The notes: generated by a model from the letters alone, not told the origin. Counted from the stretch's first letter, positions 52,523-62,704 are shown. The stretch: 64,000 bases of DNA from Cellvibrio sp. UBA7661 (GCA_002483365.1 DLHT01000009.1:16844-80843); one strand, 5' to 3'. Translations and numbers: made by a program.

Positions 52523-53210
52523 TTTTCTGAAAATCCTCTTGCGGTAGCTCCAACTTAAGCCCGACATTCATTATTGTTTTTAACACAGCAACACCACAGG
52601 CTTTATCCAGTGATTTACGTAATGAATAAATATGCGATTTGAGTGCATCACTTTCGGGAGGATCATCGCCCCAAAGCTGATGAGAAATAAAAGAGCGAGT
52701 TACAGGTTGCGGATGGGCTTTTACCAGCAATTCCAAAATGTGGTATCCAATACCAGTTAACGCCAAATAATTCTCCTTGTACTTGGCGATTTTACTTTTT
52801 GTATCCAGCGTTAATTCTCCCAGACACATTGATTTTGGCTGATGCAATAGCGGACGACGCGCTAATGCCTCACAACGCAGTATCAGCTCACGCAAATCAA
52901 AAGGCTTGGTGAGGTAATCATCGGCACCACTATGAAATCCTGCCACTTTATCTTCAAAGCTGTCACGCGCAGTCAGCATTAATATAGGAGGGGATACATC
53001 GGATCTATCTTTAATCGCCGCACAAACATCAAGACCATCGCCATCAGGTAAATTCAAGTCCAACAAAATAACATCATAAATTTGATCAAGAGCCAAACTA
53101 ATTCCAAGGCGGGCAGTCGATGCAAAATCAAGTTGCCATTGATTGCCCGAGAAAAACTCTTCTATTTGTTTAGCGATAGCGGAATTATCTTCAATTACTA
53201 GAATTTTCAC
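52515..53210 (-). CDS. OmpR/PhoB-family response regulator
   Basis: 231 residues starting at a GTG (53210) with AGGTC ahead. The receiver domain has D8 (VIEDNS), phospho-acceptor D51 (VILLDLNLPDGDG), the Thr of MLTARDSF and the Lys of LTKPFDLREL. Residues 130-225 are a winged helix (TGIGYHILELLVKAHPQPVT, LWGDDPPESDALKSHIYSLR). It pairs with the kinase encoded directly after. The regulon is unknown; the neighbouring PfpI-like gene is a candidate. Confidence 0.95.
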   Translation of the reverse strand: MKILVIEDNSAIAKQIEEFFSGNQWQLDFASTARLGISLALDQIYDVILLDLNLPDGDGLDVCAAIKDRSDVSPPILMLTARDSFEDKVAGFHSGADDYLTKPFDLRELILRCEALARRPLLHQPKSMCLGELTLDTKSKIAKYKENYLALTGIGYHILELLVKAHPQPVTRSFISHQLWGDDPPESDALKSHIYSLRKSLDKACGVAVLKTIMNVGLKLELPQEDFQKND

Positions 53211-53356
53211 AAAAAGACCTGAAGCCCGGAAAACCAGGATTATTATTATGCAAGGGTGAAATTGAGGTGAATTTTACAACATTCTTACCATAAGGCATGG
53301 TTACCATACAGTATGATCATATGAAAGGGCCGCACATCAACAGAATAGAAAGTCTA

Positions 53357-54853
53357 TCAATCTGATTTTGATGGGCAATGATAACTCTGTTTAATCTCGC
53401 CGCCATCTACTGAATGCAGATGAACATCGAATCCCCATAGGCGATGCAAATGTTTAAGCACCTCTTGCGTAGAATCGCCCAAAGGGCGGCGGTTGTGCAT
53501 AAAGTGATGTAAGGTCAATGAACGGTCACCACGGACTTCCACGTTATAAACCTGAATATTCGGCTCGCGATTGCCCAGATTATATTGCCCTGCCAAATTT
53601 TCACGCAGCTTGCGAAAACCCTTTTCGTTATGGATGGCATCGACGCTTATTTTTTCTTGCTGGTCATCATCGACAATGCTGAATAATTTCAAATCACGCA
53701 TCACTTTGGGTGATAGAAACTGCAAAATAAAACTCTCGTCTTTGAAATTTTTCATCGCAAACTGCAAGGTTTCTTTCCAGTTGGTTCCCGCAACTTCAGG
53801 AAACCATGCACGATCTTCATCCGTTGGACTTTCGCACATGCGGCGAATATCACTCATGATGGAAAACCCTAATGTATAGGGGTTAATGCCACTAAAATAA
53901 GGACTGTCATAGGATGGCTGTGTAATTACACTGGTATGGGATTGTAAAAACTCCATCATAAAACCATCGGTTACGTAACCACGCGCATGTAATTCATTTA
54001 ACAAAGTGTAATGCCAAAAAGTGGCCCAACCTTCATTCATGACCTGGGTTTGGCGCTGCGGATAAAAATACTGGGCAATTTTGCGCACAATACGGATCAC
54101 TTCACGCTGCCAAGGCTCCAACAACGGGGCATTTTTTTCCAGAAAATACAAAATGTTTTCTTGTGGTTCAGAGGGATAATGGGGAATATCTTTTTCCGCC
54201 GCTGCGCTGGCAGATTTAGGAATGGTGCGCCATAAATCATTGACATGTTTTTGCAGATATTCTTCGCGCTCACTTTGCCGACGCTCCTCTTCTTGCGCCG
54301 AAATCGGATAAGGGCGTTTGTATCTATCCACACCATAATTCATTAATGCATGGCATGAATCCAAAATATCTTCAACAGCATTGATGCCGTAACGCTCCTC
54401 GCATTTGCTGATGTAGTTTTTAGCAAAAACCAAATAGTCAATAATAGAACTGGCATCTGTCCAGGTGCGAAATAAATAGTTACCTTTAAAAAAAGAATTG
54501 TGCCCGTAACACGCATGCGCAATCACCAATGTTTGCATCGTCATGGTGTTTTCTTCCATGAGGTATGCAATGCAAGGATTGGAGTTAATCACAATTTCAT
54601 AAGCCAAGCCCATTTGCCCACGTTTGTAGGAATGCTCCGTGCTGAGCAATTGCTTTCCGTAAGACCAATGGCTATAACCAATTGGCATGCCGACTGAAGA
54701 ATAGGCATCCATCATCTGCTCGGAACTGATTACTTCAATTTGGTTAGGGTATGTCTCCAGACCGAACTCTGCCGCCAAATCGCCAAGGACTTTATCCACA
54801 TCCTGAATAAGATCGAAATTCCATTCAGACGTTGTAAATAATGGTTTTTTCAT
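53357..54853 (-). CDS. SpoVR/YcgB-family protein
   Basis: A 498-residue soluble protein of the SpoVR family, known in E. coli as YcgB and in Bacillus for a cortex role. Visible family stretches are YSHWSYGKQLLSTEHSYKRG, CYGHNSFFKGNYLF with conserved His residues, and MNEGWATFWHYTLLNELHAR, which looks like a metal site (HxxxN... and ExWA.FWH). Its ATG overlaps the yeaH stop by 4 bases. It is the last gene of the prkA-yeaH-spoVR operon, whose members are induced in stationary phase and nitrogen starvation in E. coli. Biochemical activity is unknown. Confidence 0.95.
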   Translation of the reverse strand: MKKPLFTTSEWNFDLIQDVDKVLGDLAAEFGLETYPNQIEVISSEQMMDAYSSVGMPIGYSHWSYGKQLLSTEHSYKRGQMGLAYEIVINSNPCIAYLMEENTMTMQTLVIAHACYGHNSFFKGNYLFRTWTDASSIIDYLVFAKNYISKCEERYGINAVEDILDSCHALMNYGVDRYKRPYPISAQEEERRQSEREEYLQKHVNDLWRTIPKSASAAAEKDIPHYPSEPQENILYFLEKNAPLLEPWQREVIRIVRKIAQYFYPQRQTQVMNEGWATFWHYTLLNELHARGYVTDGFMMEFLQSHTSVITQPSYDSPYFSGINPYTLGFSIMSDIRRMCESPTDEDRAWFPEVAGTNWKETLQFAMKNFKDESFILQFLSPKVMRDLKLFSIVDDDQQEKISVDAIHNEKGFRKLRENLAGQYNLGNREPNIQVYNVEVRGDRSLTLHHFMHNRRPLGDSTQEVLKHLHRLWGFDVHLHSVDGGEIKQSYHCPSKSD

Positions 54854-56124
54854 GCGACCTTCTTATGGAAAAGCTCACGGAACACAGGGTAAATATCGGC
54901 AACGCCACGAATATGTTGCAATGCAAACACATCCGGAAATTCTTGTTGGATGGTTTCGTACACATTCCATAATGCCTGGTGCTCATTATTGGTGATTTCT
55001 ATGTAGGAAAAGTATTGGCAACTCGGTAATAAATCATCTGCCAATATATCGCGACACACATCCGAGTCTTCGCCCCAGTTATCGCCATCCGAAGCTTGCG
55101 CACCATAAATATTCCATTGCTCTGGAGAGTAGCGGTCTTTAATGATGTCTTGCATTAAACGAAGCGCACTGGATACTACAGTGCCACCGGTTTCACGTGA
55201 ATGGAAAAACTCATCCTCATCCACTTCTTTGGCACTGGTGTGATGACGGATAAAAACAATTTCGGTTTTTTCGTAATTGCGTTGCAGAAATAGATAAAGA
55301 AGAATAAAAAAGCGTTTAGCAATATCTTTGGTTGCCTGATCCATGGAACCCGATACATCCATAATACAAAACATAACCGCTTTGGAGCGAGGCACGGGCT
55401 GCTTGATCATTAAATTGTATTTAAGATCGAAGGTATCCAGCCACGGAACCTTACCAATTGATCGCTCTATTTTGGCAATTGCATCCAACAATTCCTGATA
55501 ACGCTCAAGGTCGCGCTCAGATTCGGGCAGCTGCTCTAGCTCAGCTAATTCCGACTGCAGGGCTTGCAACTGCCTACGCTTACCACCGGTTAACGCCAAG
55601 CGACGCATATTGGCTGAGCGCAAGGTACGGACAATATTGACTCTGCCCGGTTGCCCCTCATTGGCAATACCACCTCGCACTGTTTTAAATTCTTCCAAAC
55701 CGGATAATTGCCGCTTCACCAAATTAGGCAATTCCAAACCATCAAACATAAAATCCAAAAATTCTTCTTGCGAAAGAGTAAAGGAAAAATCGTCTTCACC
55801 TTCACCGGAATCACTCGCCTTGCCACTACCACCCTGCCCTTCACCACTTTGTGGGCGCGCAATTTTGTCACCTTCCGAAAAATGTTTATTGCCGGGCAAT
55901 ACACGCTCGTTGTAACCGCCTTGGCCGTGGTGAATGATTGGCTCGCTGATATCACGACCGGGAATACTGACTTTTCCACCTTTATCAATATCAGTAATGG
56001 AACGCTCGTTTACCGCATCGGAAACGGCTTTTTGAATTTGATTGCGATAGCGCCGTAAAAAGCGCTGGCGATTCACAGCGCTTTTATTTTTGGCATTGAG
56101 ACGTCGATCAATAATGTAACTCAT
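54850..56124 (-). CDS. yeaH: YeaH/YhbH-family protein (DUF444)
   Basis: A 424-residue protein. The first 100 residues are basic and include the family-typical GGKVSIPGRDISEPIIHHGQ and a Gly/Ser/Glu-rich linker (SGEGQGGSGKASDSGEGE). The C-terminal half is a von Willebrand factor A-like domain with a MIDAS sequence (FCIMDVSGSMDQATKDIAKR). The next motif EIVFIRHHTSAKEVDEDEFF is conserved in YeaH. It is always linked to prkA, here 69 bases upstream, and spoVR, which overlaps. AAGG precedes the ATG. Probably part of the stress response controlled by PrkA. Confidence 0.95.
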   Translation of the reverse strand: MSYIIDRRLNAKNKSAVNRQRFLRRYRNQIQKAVSDAVNERSITDIDKGGKVSIPGRDISEPIIHHGQGGYNERVLPGNKHFSEGDKIARPQSGEGQGGSGKASDSGEGEDDFSFTLSQEEFLDFMFDGLELPNLVKRQLSGLEEFKTVRGGIANEGQPGRVNIVRTLRSANMRRLALTGGKRRQLQALQSELAELEQLPESERDLERYQELLDAIAKIERSIGKVPWLDTFDLKYNLMIKQPVPRSKAVMFCIMDVSGSMDQATKDIAKRFFILLYLFLQRNYEKTEIVFIRHHTSAKEVDEDEFFHSRETGGTVVSSALRLMQDIIKDRYSPEQWNIYGAQASDGDNWGEDSDVCRDILADDLLPSCQYFSYIEITNNEHQALWNVYETIQQEFPDVFALQHIRGVADIYPVFRELFHKKVA

Positions 56125-56193
56125 AATCTGGCCTTAAGGTGTAGTCCAACCTTAACGTGATTAACGTAAAACGCTTTCAGGTTACCTTGCTCG

Positions 56194-58116
56194 CTACTGT
56201 GATTTTCTCACCCTCAAATACCATTCGGACAGCAAACGCACTTGTTTCTCGGTATAACCTCGCTCCACCATGCGCTGGACAAAATCCTGATGTTTTTTCT
56301 TGTCTTGCACAGACGCTTTTGCATTGAAAGAAATAACCGGCAGCAAGTCTTCCGTATTGGAGAACATTTTTTTCTCAATCACAATGCGCAATTTTTCGTA
56401 ACCGCGCCAATCAGGATTTTTCCCCGAATTATTGGCTTTGGCACGCAGCACAAAATTAACAATTTCATTGCGAAAATCTTTGGGATTGCTAATACCGGCA
56501 GGTTTCTCAATTTTTTCCAGCTCATCGTTCAACGACGACCGATTAAGAATTTCACCGGTTTCGGGATCGCGATACTCCTGATCCTGTATCCAGAAATCCG
56601 CATAGGTAACATAGCGATCAAAAATATTTTGCCCATATTCCGCGTAGGATTCCAAATAAGCGGTTTGGATTTCTTTGCCAATAAAATCCACATACTTGGG
56701 TGAAATGAATTCTTTTAAGGCATTGAGATACTTGTCTTGCACCTCTTTAGGAAATTGCTCCTGCTCAATTTGCTGCTCAAGCACATACATCAAGTGAACA
56801 GGGTTAGCGGCAATTTCAGTGGGATCAAAATTAAAGACTTTGGATAAAATTTTGAATGCAAAGCGTGTAGAAAGACCATTCATGCCTTCATCAACACCGG
56901 CGGCGTCTTTGTATTCCTGCAATGATTTTGCGCGAAGATCAGTGTCTTTGAGATTTTCACCATCGTAAATGCGCATCTTGGAAAAGATGTTGGAATTTTC
57001 CGGTTCTTTAATCCGCGACAATACCGAAAATTGCGCAAGCATACGCAAGGTATCAGGCGCACAAGGTGCTTGTGATAGCGAAGAGTTTTGCAACAGTTTT
57101 TCGTAGATCTTCATCTCTTCCATTACACGCAAGCAATACGGCACTTTGACGATATAAACCCGGTCAATAAACGCTTCATTATTTTTATTGTTACGGAAAT
57201 TTTGCCACTCAGATTCATTGGAGTGAGCAAGGATAATTCCATCAAACGGAATTGCACCCAACCCTTCAGTACTATTGAAATTACCCTCTTGGGTTGCGGT
57301 TAATAGTGGGTGGAGCACCTTGATCGGCGCTTTAAACATTTCCACAAATTCCATCAAACCCTGATTCGCACGACACAGCCCACCACTAAAGCTATAAGCA
57401 TCTGGATCATTTTGCGGAAATTCTTCCAACTTGCGAATATCAACCTTACCTACCAGTGATGAAATATCCTGATTGTTTTCATCACCTGGTTCTGTTTTGG
57501 TGATTGCAATTTGGTTGAGGATGGACGGATAAACTTTGACTACTTTGAATTGCGTAATATCGCCCCGGAATTCTTGCAAGCGCTTGGCAGCCCAAGGCGA
57601 CATGATAGATTTTATGTAACGACGAGGAATACCATAATCTTCCTCAAGAATTTTTCCGTCTTCATCCGGGTTAAATAACCCGAGTGGCGATTCAAATACA
57701 GGAGAGCCTTTGATGCAGTAAATTGGCATTTTCTCCATCAAGGATTTGAGCATCTCTGCCAATGAGGATTTACCGCCACCCACCGGCCCCAGCAAATACA
57801 AAATTTGTTTCTTTTCCTCTAAACCTTGTGCAGCATGTTTGAAGAAAGACACTATCTGCTGAATGGATTCTTCCATTCCATAAAATTCACTGAAAACTTT
57901 ATAACGCTTGATAATTTTATTGGAAAAAATACGACTCAGGCGAGGGTCTTGCGAGGTATCGACCATTTCTGGCTCACCGATCGCCATTAGCATACGCTCA
58001 GCAGCAGAAGCGTATACACTGGGATCTTTTTTACACAGTTCAAGATATTCCTTGATGGTTAACTCTTCCTGCTGGGTAGTTTCAAAACGCTCGCGGTAAT
58101 GACTGAAAATACTCAT
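56194..58116 (-). CDS. prkA: PrkA/YeaG serine protein kinase (AAA+)
   Basis: 640 residues, the usual size. The N-terminal AAA+ part has Walker A YLLGPVGGGKSSLAEML and Walker B-like GIILAHSNESEW. The C-terminal PrkA kinase-like part follows from about residue 400. The first residues (MSIFSHYRERFETTQQEELT) match YeaG. The kinase sustains stationary-phase and starvation responses in E. coli, and recent work shows the Bacillus homologue to have AAA+ protease activity. It heads the operon with yeaH and spoVR; GAGG stands 6 bases before the ATG. Confidence 0.96.
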   Translation of the reverse strand: MSIFSHYRERFETTQQEELTIKEYLELCKKDPSVYASAAERMLMAIGEPEMVDTSQDPRLSRIFSNKIIKRYKVFSEFYGMEESIQQIVSFFKHAAQGLEEKKQILYLLGPVGGGKSSLAEMLKSLMEKMPIYCIKGSPVFESPLGLFNPDEDGKILEEDYGIPRRYIKSIMSPWAAKRLQEFRGDITQFKVVKVYPSILNQIAITKTEPGDENNQDISSLVGKVDIRKLEEFPQNDPDAYSFSGGLCRANQGLMEFVEMFKAPIKVLHPLLTATQEGNFNSTEGLGAIPFDGIILAHSNESEWQNFRNNKNNEAFIDRVYIVKVPYCLRVMEEMKIYEKLLQNSSLSQAPCAPDTLRMLAQFSVLSRIKEPENSNIFSKMRIYDGENLKDTDLRAKSLQEYKDAAGVDEGMNGLSTRFAFKILSKVFNFDPTEIAANPVHLMYVLEQQIEQEQFPKEVQDKYLNALKEFISPKYVDFIGKEIQTAYLESYAEYGQNIFDRYVTYADFWIQDQEYRDPETGEILNRSSLNDELEKIEKPAGISNPKDFRNEIVNFVLRAKANNSGKNPDWRGYEKLRIVIEKKMFSNTEDLLPVISFNAKASVQDKKKHQDFVQRMVERGYTEKQVRLLSEWYLRVRKSQ

Positions 58117-58267
58117 AATCTACCTCGGGTTAGCGACTAAAGCGGCAAAATTAACAACGAAAACATTACACCATTTTTTGCGGTTTACCTTGGCAATAAA
58201 CGTTAATTTACTGATACTCCTAAGCATAGTCCTAAAATTCTCAAGCATTAAACGGAATAACAATTTA

Positions 58268-58297
58268 TTGACTGATTTCTCGCTAAACTTTTACACT
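58268..58297 (+). promoter_or_regulatory. Candidate promoter in the 58117-58446 gap
   Basis: TTGACT (58268-58273), an 18-base spacer and TACACT (58292-58297), 150 bases before aat. The 330-base gap between prkA and aat is AT-rich and probably carries divergent promoters. No sigma-54 site, ORF or repeat was seen in the rest. Confidence 0.4.
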
Positions 58298-58446
58298 CAA
58301 AAAACGCGCCAACTAACAACACATTCCAACAATCCAATAATACTTAACAAATAGTAGATAGCCGGATAACCAATCGCCTGTAACACCATTACACATAACA
58401 TTTAGTTATCAGTTACTGATACGTAAAAAAGATCGATTGAGACTTC

Positions 58447-59160
58447 ATGAATAGACTTTGTTGGTTAGATCCAGACACATTGGAATTTCCCGATCCTTCG
58501 CTTGCACTGAGTGACCCAGAGGGTTTGGTTGCGGTGGGAGGAGACTTGTCACCCGAACGAATTCTTGCCGCTTATCACAAAGGGATTTTCCCTTGGTTCA
58601 ATCCGGGCGACCCTATTTTGTGGTGGAGCCCCGATCCACGCACGGTCGTGTTCCCCCATCAGCTGCATATATCCAAAAGCCTTCGTAAAACCCTGCGCAA
58701 AGCAACTTACCAAGTCACCTTTGACAATTGTTTTGAAACTGTCATGCGCGCCTGCGCCGCCCCCAGAAGTTACGCCGATGGAACCTGGATTAGTGAAGAC
58801 ATTATTGAAGGTTACTGCGCACTGCATAAACGCGGCTTTGCACATTCTGTAGAAGTTTGGCTCAATGATGAATTGGTGGGAGGACTTTATGGTATGGCAC
58901 TTGGCCGTGTGTTTTTTGGCGAATCCATGTTCAGCCGGGCAGACAACGCATCCAAGGTCGGATTTGCACACCTGGTCAGGCAACTTTGCACCTGGAACTT
59001 CCAGCTCATCGACTGTCAGGTCGCTAACGATCATTTATTTAGTTTGGGTGCAGTGGAAATCCCGCGTGAAGAATTCCAGCAATTACTGGTAAACTTTGCC
59101 CACGAGCCTGATGTTTATTCTTTGCCTTGGTCAACATTGACTCTGGCGCCGTGGGAATAA
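58447..59160 (+). CDS. aat: Leucyl/phenylalanyl-tRNA-protein transferase
   Basis: A 237-residue enzyme that adds Leu or Phe to proteins with an N-terminal Arg or Lys, creating an N-degron read by ClpS. Family features: FPDPSLALSDPEGLVAVGGD, YHKGIFPWFNPGDPILWWSP, SYADGTWISEDIIEGYCAL and GRVFFGESMFSRADNASKVG. It is followed 21 bases later by bpt, so both transferases are in one operon near clpS and clpA. Confidence 0.98.
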   Translation: MNRLCWLDPDTLEFPDPSLALSDPEGLVAVGGDLSPERILAAYHKGIFPWFNPGDPILWWSPDPRTVVFPHQLHISKSLRKTLRKATYQVTFDNCFETVMRACAAPRSYADGTWISEDIIEGYCALHKRGFAHSVEVWLNDELVGGLYGMALGRVFFGESMFSRADNASKVGFAHLVRQLCTWNFQLIDCQVANDHLFSLGAVEIPREEFQQLLVNFAHEPDVYSLPWSTLTLAPWE

Positions 59161-59181
59161 CCGGATTTGCGTGAGGCATCT

Positions 59182-59889
59182 ATGTCCGATTTATCAACTC
59201 TCAAACTTTTTGCAACACAGCCCCACCCTTGTAGTTATCTTGATGGACAAGAAGCTACAACGGTTTTTGTTGATCCTGAAGCAAACATAGATCCATCAAT
59301 CTACACACAGCTCTCCCAATTGGGTTTTCGTCGCAGTGGCGCGCACTTGTATCGCCCTCAATGCTTGCGCTGCCAAGCGTGCATTTCCTGCCGGATTCCG
59401 GTAAAACTGTTCAAGCCCAATCGCAGCCAAAAACGCTGTTTGCAGCAGAATCGAGACTTATCACTGCATCTTACCCAGAATATCAACACACTTGAGCACT
59501 ACAGTCTTTATTCACGCTACATTGAAAGCCGCCATCAGGATGGTGACATGTACCCGCCATCAGAAGAACAATACAAGGCATTTTTGACCAGCGAGTGGGG
59601 TATTACCCAATTTATCGAGATTAGACTGGGCGATCGATTGATTGGCGTTTCTGTCTGTGATCATCTGGGAGACGGGTTATCAGCTGTCTACACTTTTTAC
59701 GATACACATGAGGAGGCCAGAAGCTTGGGCAAATTTGCCATATTGGCCCAGATCGAAAAAGCAAAAAGCATGGGGCTTGATTATTTGTATCTGGGCTATT
59801 GGATCAAGGAGTGCGAAAAAATGAATTACAAAATCCAATATCGCCCCTTGGAGTTATTGGTCAACCGCCGCTGGATGCGCCTGAATTAA
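59182..59889 (+). CDS. bpt: Bacterial aspartate/glutamate leucyltransferase Bpt
   Basis: 235 residues from the ATG at 59182 (GAGG 5 bases ahead; the TTG before it is less likely). Bpt conjugates Leu to proteins with an N-terminal Asp or Glu and belongs to the arginyltransferase (ATE) family. The Cys-rich N-terminus (HPCSYLDGQEAT, CLRCQACISCRIPV) and the C-terminal domain (FIEIRLGDRLIGVSVCDHLG, YTFYDTHEEARSLGKFAI, LYLGYWIKECEKMNYK) are typical. Together with aat it widens the N-end rule to acidic residues. Confidence 0.96.
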   Translation: MSDLSTLKLFATQPHPCSYLDGQEATTVFVDPEANIDPSIYTQLSQLGFRRSGAHLYRPQCLRCQACISCRIPVKLFKPNRSQKRCLQQNRDLSLHLTQNINTLEHYSLYSRYIESRHQDGDMYPPSEEQYKAFLTSEWGITQFIEIRLGDRLIGVSVCDHLGDGLSAVYTFYDTHEEARSLGKFAILAQIEKAKSMGLDYLYLGYWIKECEKMNYKIQYRPLELLVNRRWMRLN

Positions 59890-60096
59890 GCACACTCCCT
59901 CAAGGTCAGCACTATCGGCTGGAAATTGTGCAGAATTACGCCCAATCCCTTCGATATCTTCGTTTATCTGCCGCTTTTACTCCCTTTCCCCTTGGCACCG
60001 CTGGTTAATTAAGGCACAATCCACGCCTATTTTTTTACCCCCTCCCGTTGTAGATATGACGGGGATGATTACCGGAAAAGTTGAGGAAACTGCCGC

Positions 60097-60315
60097 ATGG
60101 CAAAAGACGATTGCATTGAATTTGACGGCGAAGTGGTTGATACCCTGCCCAACACTACCTTTCGCGTAAAACTGGAAAATGGGCATGTAGTCATTGCTCA
60201 CATTTCAGGAAAAATGCGCAAAAACTATATCCGCATCCTTACAGGTGACAAGGTCAAGGTTGAGATGACTCCCTATGACCTCACCAAAGGCCGTATTACC
60301 TACCGCGCGCGCTAG
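60097..60315 (+). CDS. infA: Translation initiation factor IF-1
   Basis: A 72-residue OB-fold protein, the exact size of E. coli IF-1, starting MAKDDCIEFDGEVVDTLPNT. It binds the 30S A site during initiation. GAGGA lies before the ATG. The gene sits between the N-end rule transferases and clpA, as in Pseudomonas. A 207-base gap before it should hold its own promoter. The residues HISGKMRKNYIRILTGDKVK are almost invariant. Confidence 0.99.
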   Translation: MAKDDCIEFDGEVVDTLPNTTFRVKLENGHVVIAHISGKMRKNYIRILTGDKVKVEMTPYDLTKGRITYRAR

Positions 60316-60352
60316 TCATTCATCTGGAAAGATATTCACTTTCTGCCAGACA

Positions 60353-60380
60353 ATAAAAAAGCCGCACTGCTGCGGCTTTT
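60353..60380. terminator. Bidirectional terminator between infA and clpA
   Basis: GCCGCA-CTGC-TGCGGC flanked by A6 and T6 gives a classical Rho-independent hairpin in both directions. It ends infA and, on the other strand, clpA. Confidence 0.95.
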
Positions 60381-60412
60381 TTATTTTTTACCCTACTTCG
60401 ACAACACTTCTA

Positions 60413-62704
60413 TCAAGCGGGCAATGCGTGCTTAGCCCTGACATCTATAACAATTTTGTCTTCAACCGTGTCCACATCCACCGCAACAGTTCCTCCACCA
60501 TGTGAAAGAGAGCCAAATAGAATTTCTTCTGCCAGTGGTTTCTTCAGTTTATCCTGAATTAAACGAGCCATTGGGCGGGCGCCCATTTTGACATCGTATC
60601 CATGGATCGCCAGCCACTCTCGCGCCTCATCACTGATCTCAAGCGTCACATGCTTATCATCCAACTGGGTTTGCAATTCCATCAGGAATTTATCAACCAC
60701 TGTTTTGATGGTATTCAACGTCAGCGAAGCAAATTGAACAATCGCATCCAAACGATTGCGGAATTCAGGAGTAAACATCTTCTTGATTGCTTCCATACCA
60801 TCGGTGGTGTGATCCTGGTGAGTGAAGCCAATAGATGCCCTGCTCATCACTTCCGCACCTGCGTTGGTTGTCATAATCAAAATGACATTACGGAAATCTG
60901 CCTTGCGTCCATTGTTATCAGTAAGGCTGCCGTGATCCATCACTTGCAGCAGCAAGTTAAAGACCTCTGGATGCGCTTTCTCAATTTCATCCAACAACAA
61001 TACACAGTGTGGCTGCTTGGTAATGGCATCGGTTAACAGACCACCTTGATCAAATCCCACATAACCCGGTGGCGCACCAATTAAGCGCGATACAGTATGG
61101 CGCTCCATATACTCTGACATATCAAAGCGAACCAGCTCCATCCCCATACATTTTGCCAACTGACGGCACACTTCGGTTTTACCCACACCCGTTGGACCAG
61201 CAAACAAAAATGAACCGATTGGCTTTTCTGTTGATCCCAAACCAGCGCGAGACAATTTAATTGCAGTAGCAAGGGTATCAATTGCCTCGTCCTGACCAAA
61301 CACGGTCATCTTCAAATTCTGATCCAGTTTACGCAACTGTTCTTTATCAGAAGAAGAAACGCTTTTGGGGGGGATACGCGCAATTTTTGCCACTACGTTT
61401 TCCACATCAGTAACGCCGATAGTTTTCTTGCGTTTGCTGGGAGTCTGTAATTGCTGATATGCACCCGCTTCATCGATAACATCAATTGCTTTATCTGGCA
61501 GGAAGCGGTCGTTGATGTAACGCTCAGCCAATTCAGCGGCAGCACGCAACGCAGCATCGGTATAACGCAAACTGTGATGCTGCTCAAAACGACTCTTCAA
61601 ACCTTTCAGGATTTGGTAGGTTTCTTCAACACTAGGCTCATTCACATCCACTTTTTGGAAACGACGGGAAAGGGCACGGTCTTTATCAAAAATACCGCGA
61701 TATTCCTGATAAGTGGTTGAACCCATACAGCGAATTTCACCTGACGACAACAAAGGCTTCAACAAGTTGGAGGCATCCATAACACCGCCCGACGCAGCAC
61801 CTGCGCCAATAATGGTATGGATCTCGTCAATAAATAAAATCGAATTTTTTTGTTTCTTCAGTTCATTCAATAGACTTTTGAAACGCTTTTCAAAATCACC
61901 GCGATATTTAGTACCCGCCAACAGTGCGCCCATATCCAATGAGTAAACCACACTGTCAGACAAATTCTCGGGGACATCACCATCTACAATACGTTTGGCC
62001 AAACCTTCCGCAATAGCGGTTTTTCCAACACCAGACTCGCCTACCAACAAAGGATTGTTCTTGCGACGACGCGATAGAATTTGGCAAACACGCTCAACTT
62101 CATATTCGCGCCCTACCAAAGGATCTATGCGCCCTTGCATTGCTGCTTCGTTCAAATTACTGGCAAAACTTTCTAACGGACTTTGCGATGTAGATTCACC
62201 ACTGGTAGCTTCTTCATCCTGATTTTCTTGCGATGAGTGCTGGTCATGTGTGTGATCTGTATGACCAGATACTTTATGGATACCGTGAGTGATGTAATTC
62301 ACTACATCAATACGTGCGATGCTTTGTTGTTTAAGATAATAAACAGCCTGACTTTCTTGTTCGCTGAAAATAGCGACCAGAACATTCGCACCTGTGACCT
62401 CTTGTTTGCCTGATGATTGGACATGGAATACTGCGCGCTGTAAGACACGCTGAAACCCCAGCGTTGGCTGCGTCTCACGTTCGGAATCATTCTCCGGAAT
62501 GAGCGGCGTAGTGGAATCAACAAACTCAATTAATTCTTTGCGCAGACTCATCAAATCTGCACCACAAGCACGTAACACATTTGCTGCCGAATCATTATCG
62601 ATAAGCGCCAACAACAGATGCTCGACCGTCATAAATTCGTGTCGCTTGGAACGCGCACCTTTGAAAGCAAGATTTAAGGTTACTTCAAGATCTTTACTTA
62701 ACAT
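60413..62704 (-). CDS. clpA: ATP-dependent Clp protease ATP-binding subunit ClpA
   Basis: 763 residues from the ATG at 62704, starting MLSKDLEVTLNLAFKGARSK as in E. coli ClpA. N domain (1-145) binds ClpS. Two AAA+ domains follow: GESGVGKTAIAEGLAKRIV with FIDEIHTIIGAG, then GPTGVGKTEVCRQLAK with LLDEIEKAHPEV. The linker between the N domain and D1 is His/Asp/Glu/Ser-rich (SGHTDHTHDQHSSQENQDEE). It unfolds substrates and feeds them to ClpP, which is not in the window. It follows clpS on the same strand by 127 bases. Confidence 0.98.
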   Translation of the reverse strand: MLSKDLEVTLNLAFKGARSKRHEFMTVEHLLLALIDNDSAANVLRACGADLMSLRKELIEFVDSTTPLIPENDSERETQPTLGFQRVLQRAVFHVQSSGKQEVTGANVLVAIFSEQESQAVYYLKQQSIARIDVVNYITHGIHKVSGHTDHTHDQHSSQENQDEEATSGESTSQSPLESFASNLNEAAMQGRIDPLVGREYEVERVCQILSRRRKNNPLLVGESGVGKTAIAEGLAKRIVDGDVPENLSDSVVYSLDMGALLAGTKYRGDFEKRFKSLLNELKKQKNSILFIDEIHTIIGAGAASGGVMDASNLLKPLLSSGEIRCMGSTTYQEYRGIFDKDRALSRRFQKVDVNEPSVEETYQILKGLKSRFEQHHSLRYTDAALRAAAELAERYINDRFLPDKAIDVIDEAGAYQQLQTPSKRKKTIGVTDVENVVAKIARIPPKSVSSSDKEQLRKLDQNLKMTVFGQDEAIDTLATAIKLSRAGLGSTEKPIGSFLFAGPTGVGKTEVCRQLAKCMGMELVRFDMSEYMERHTVSRLIGAPPGYVGFDQGGLLTDAITKQPHCVLLLDEIEKAHPEVFNLLLQVMDHGSLTDNNGRKADFRNVILIMTTNAGAEVMSRASIGFTHQDHTTDGMEAIKKMFTPEFRNRLDAIVQFASLTLNTIKTVVDKFLMELQTQLDDKHVTLEISDEAREWLAIHGYDVKMGARPMARLIQDKLKKPLAEEILFGSLSHGGGTVAVDVDTVEDKIVIDVRAKHALPA

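Noticed and set aside
58117..58446. Sigma-54 promoter for prkA
   Set aside because: TTGGCAATAAACGTT near 58190 lacks the GC element at the right spacing, so no sigma-54 site is claimed.
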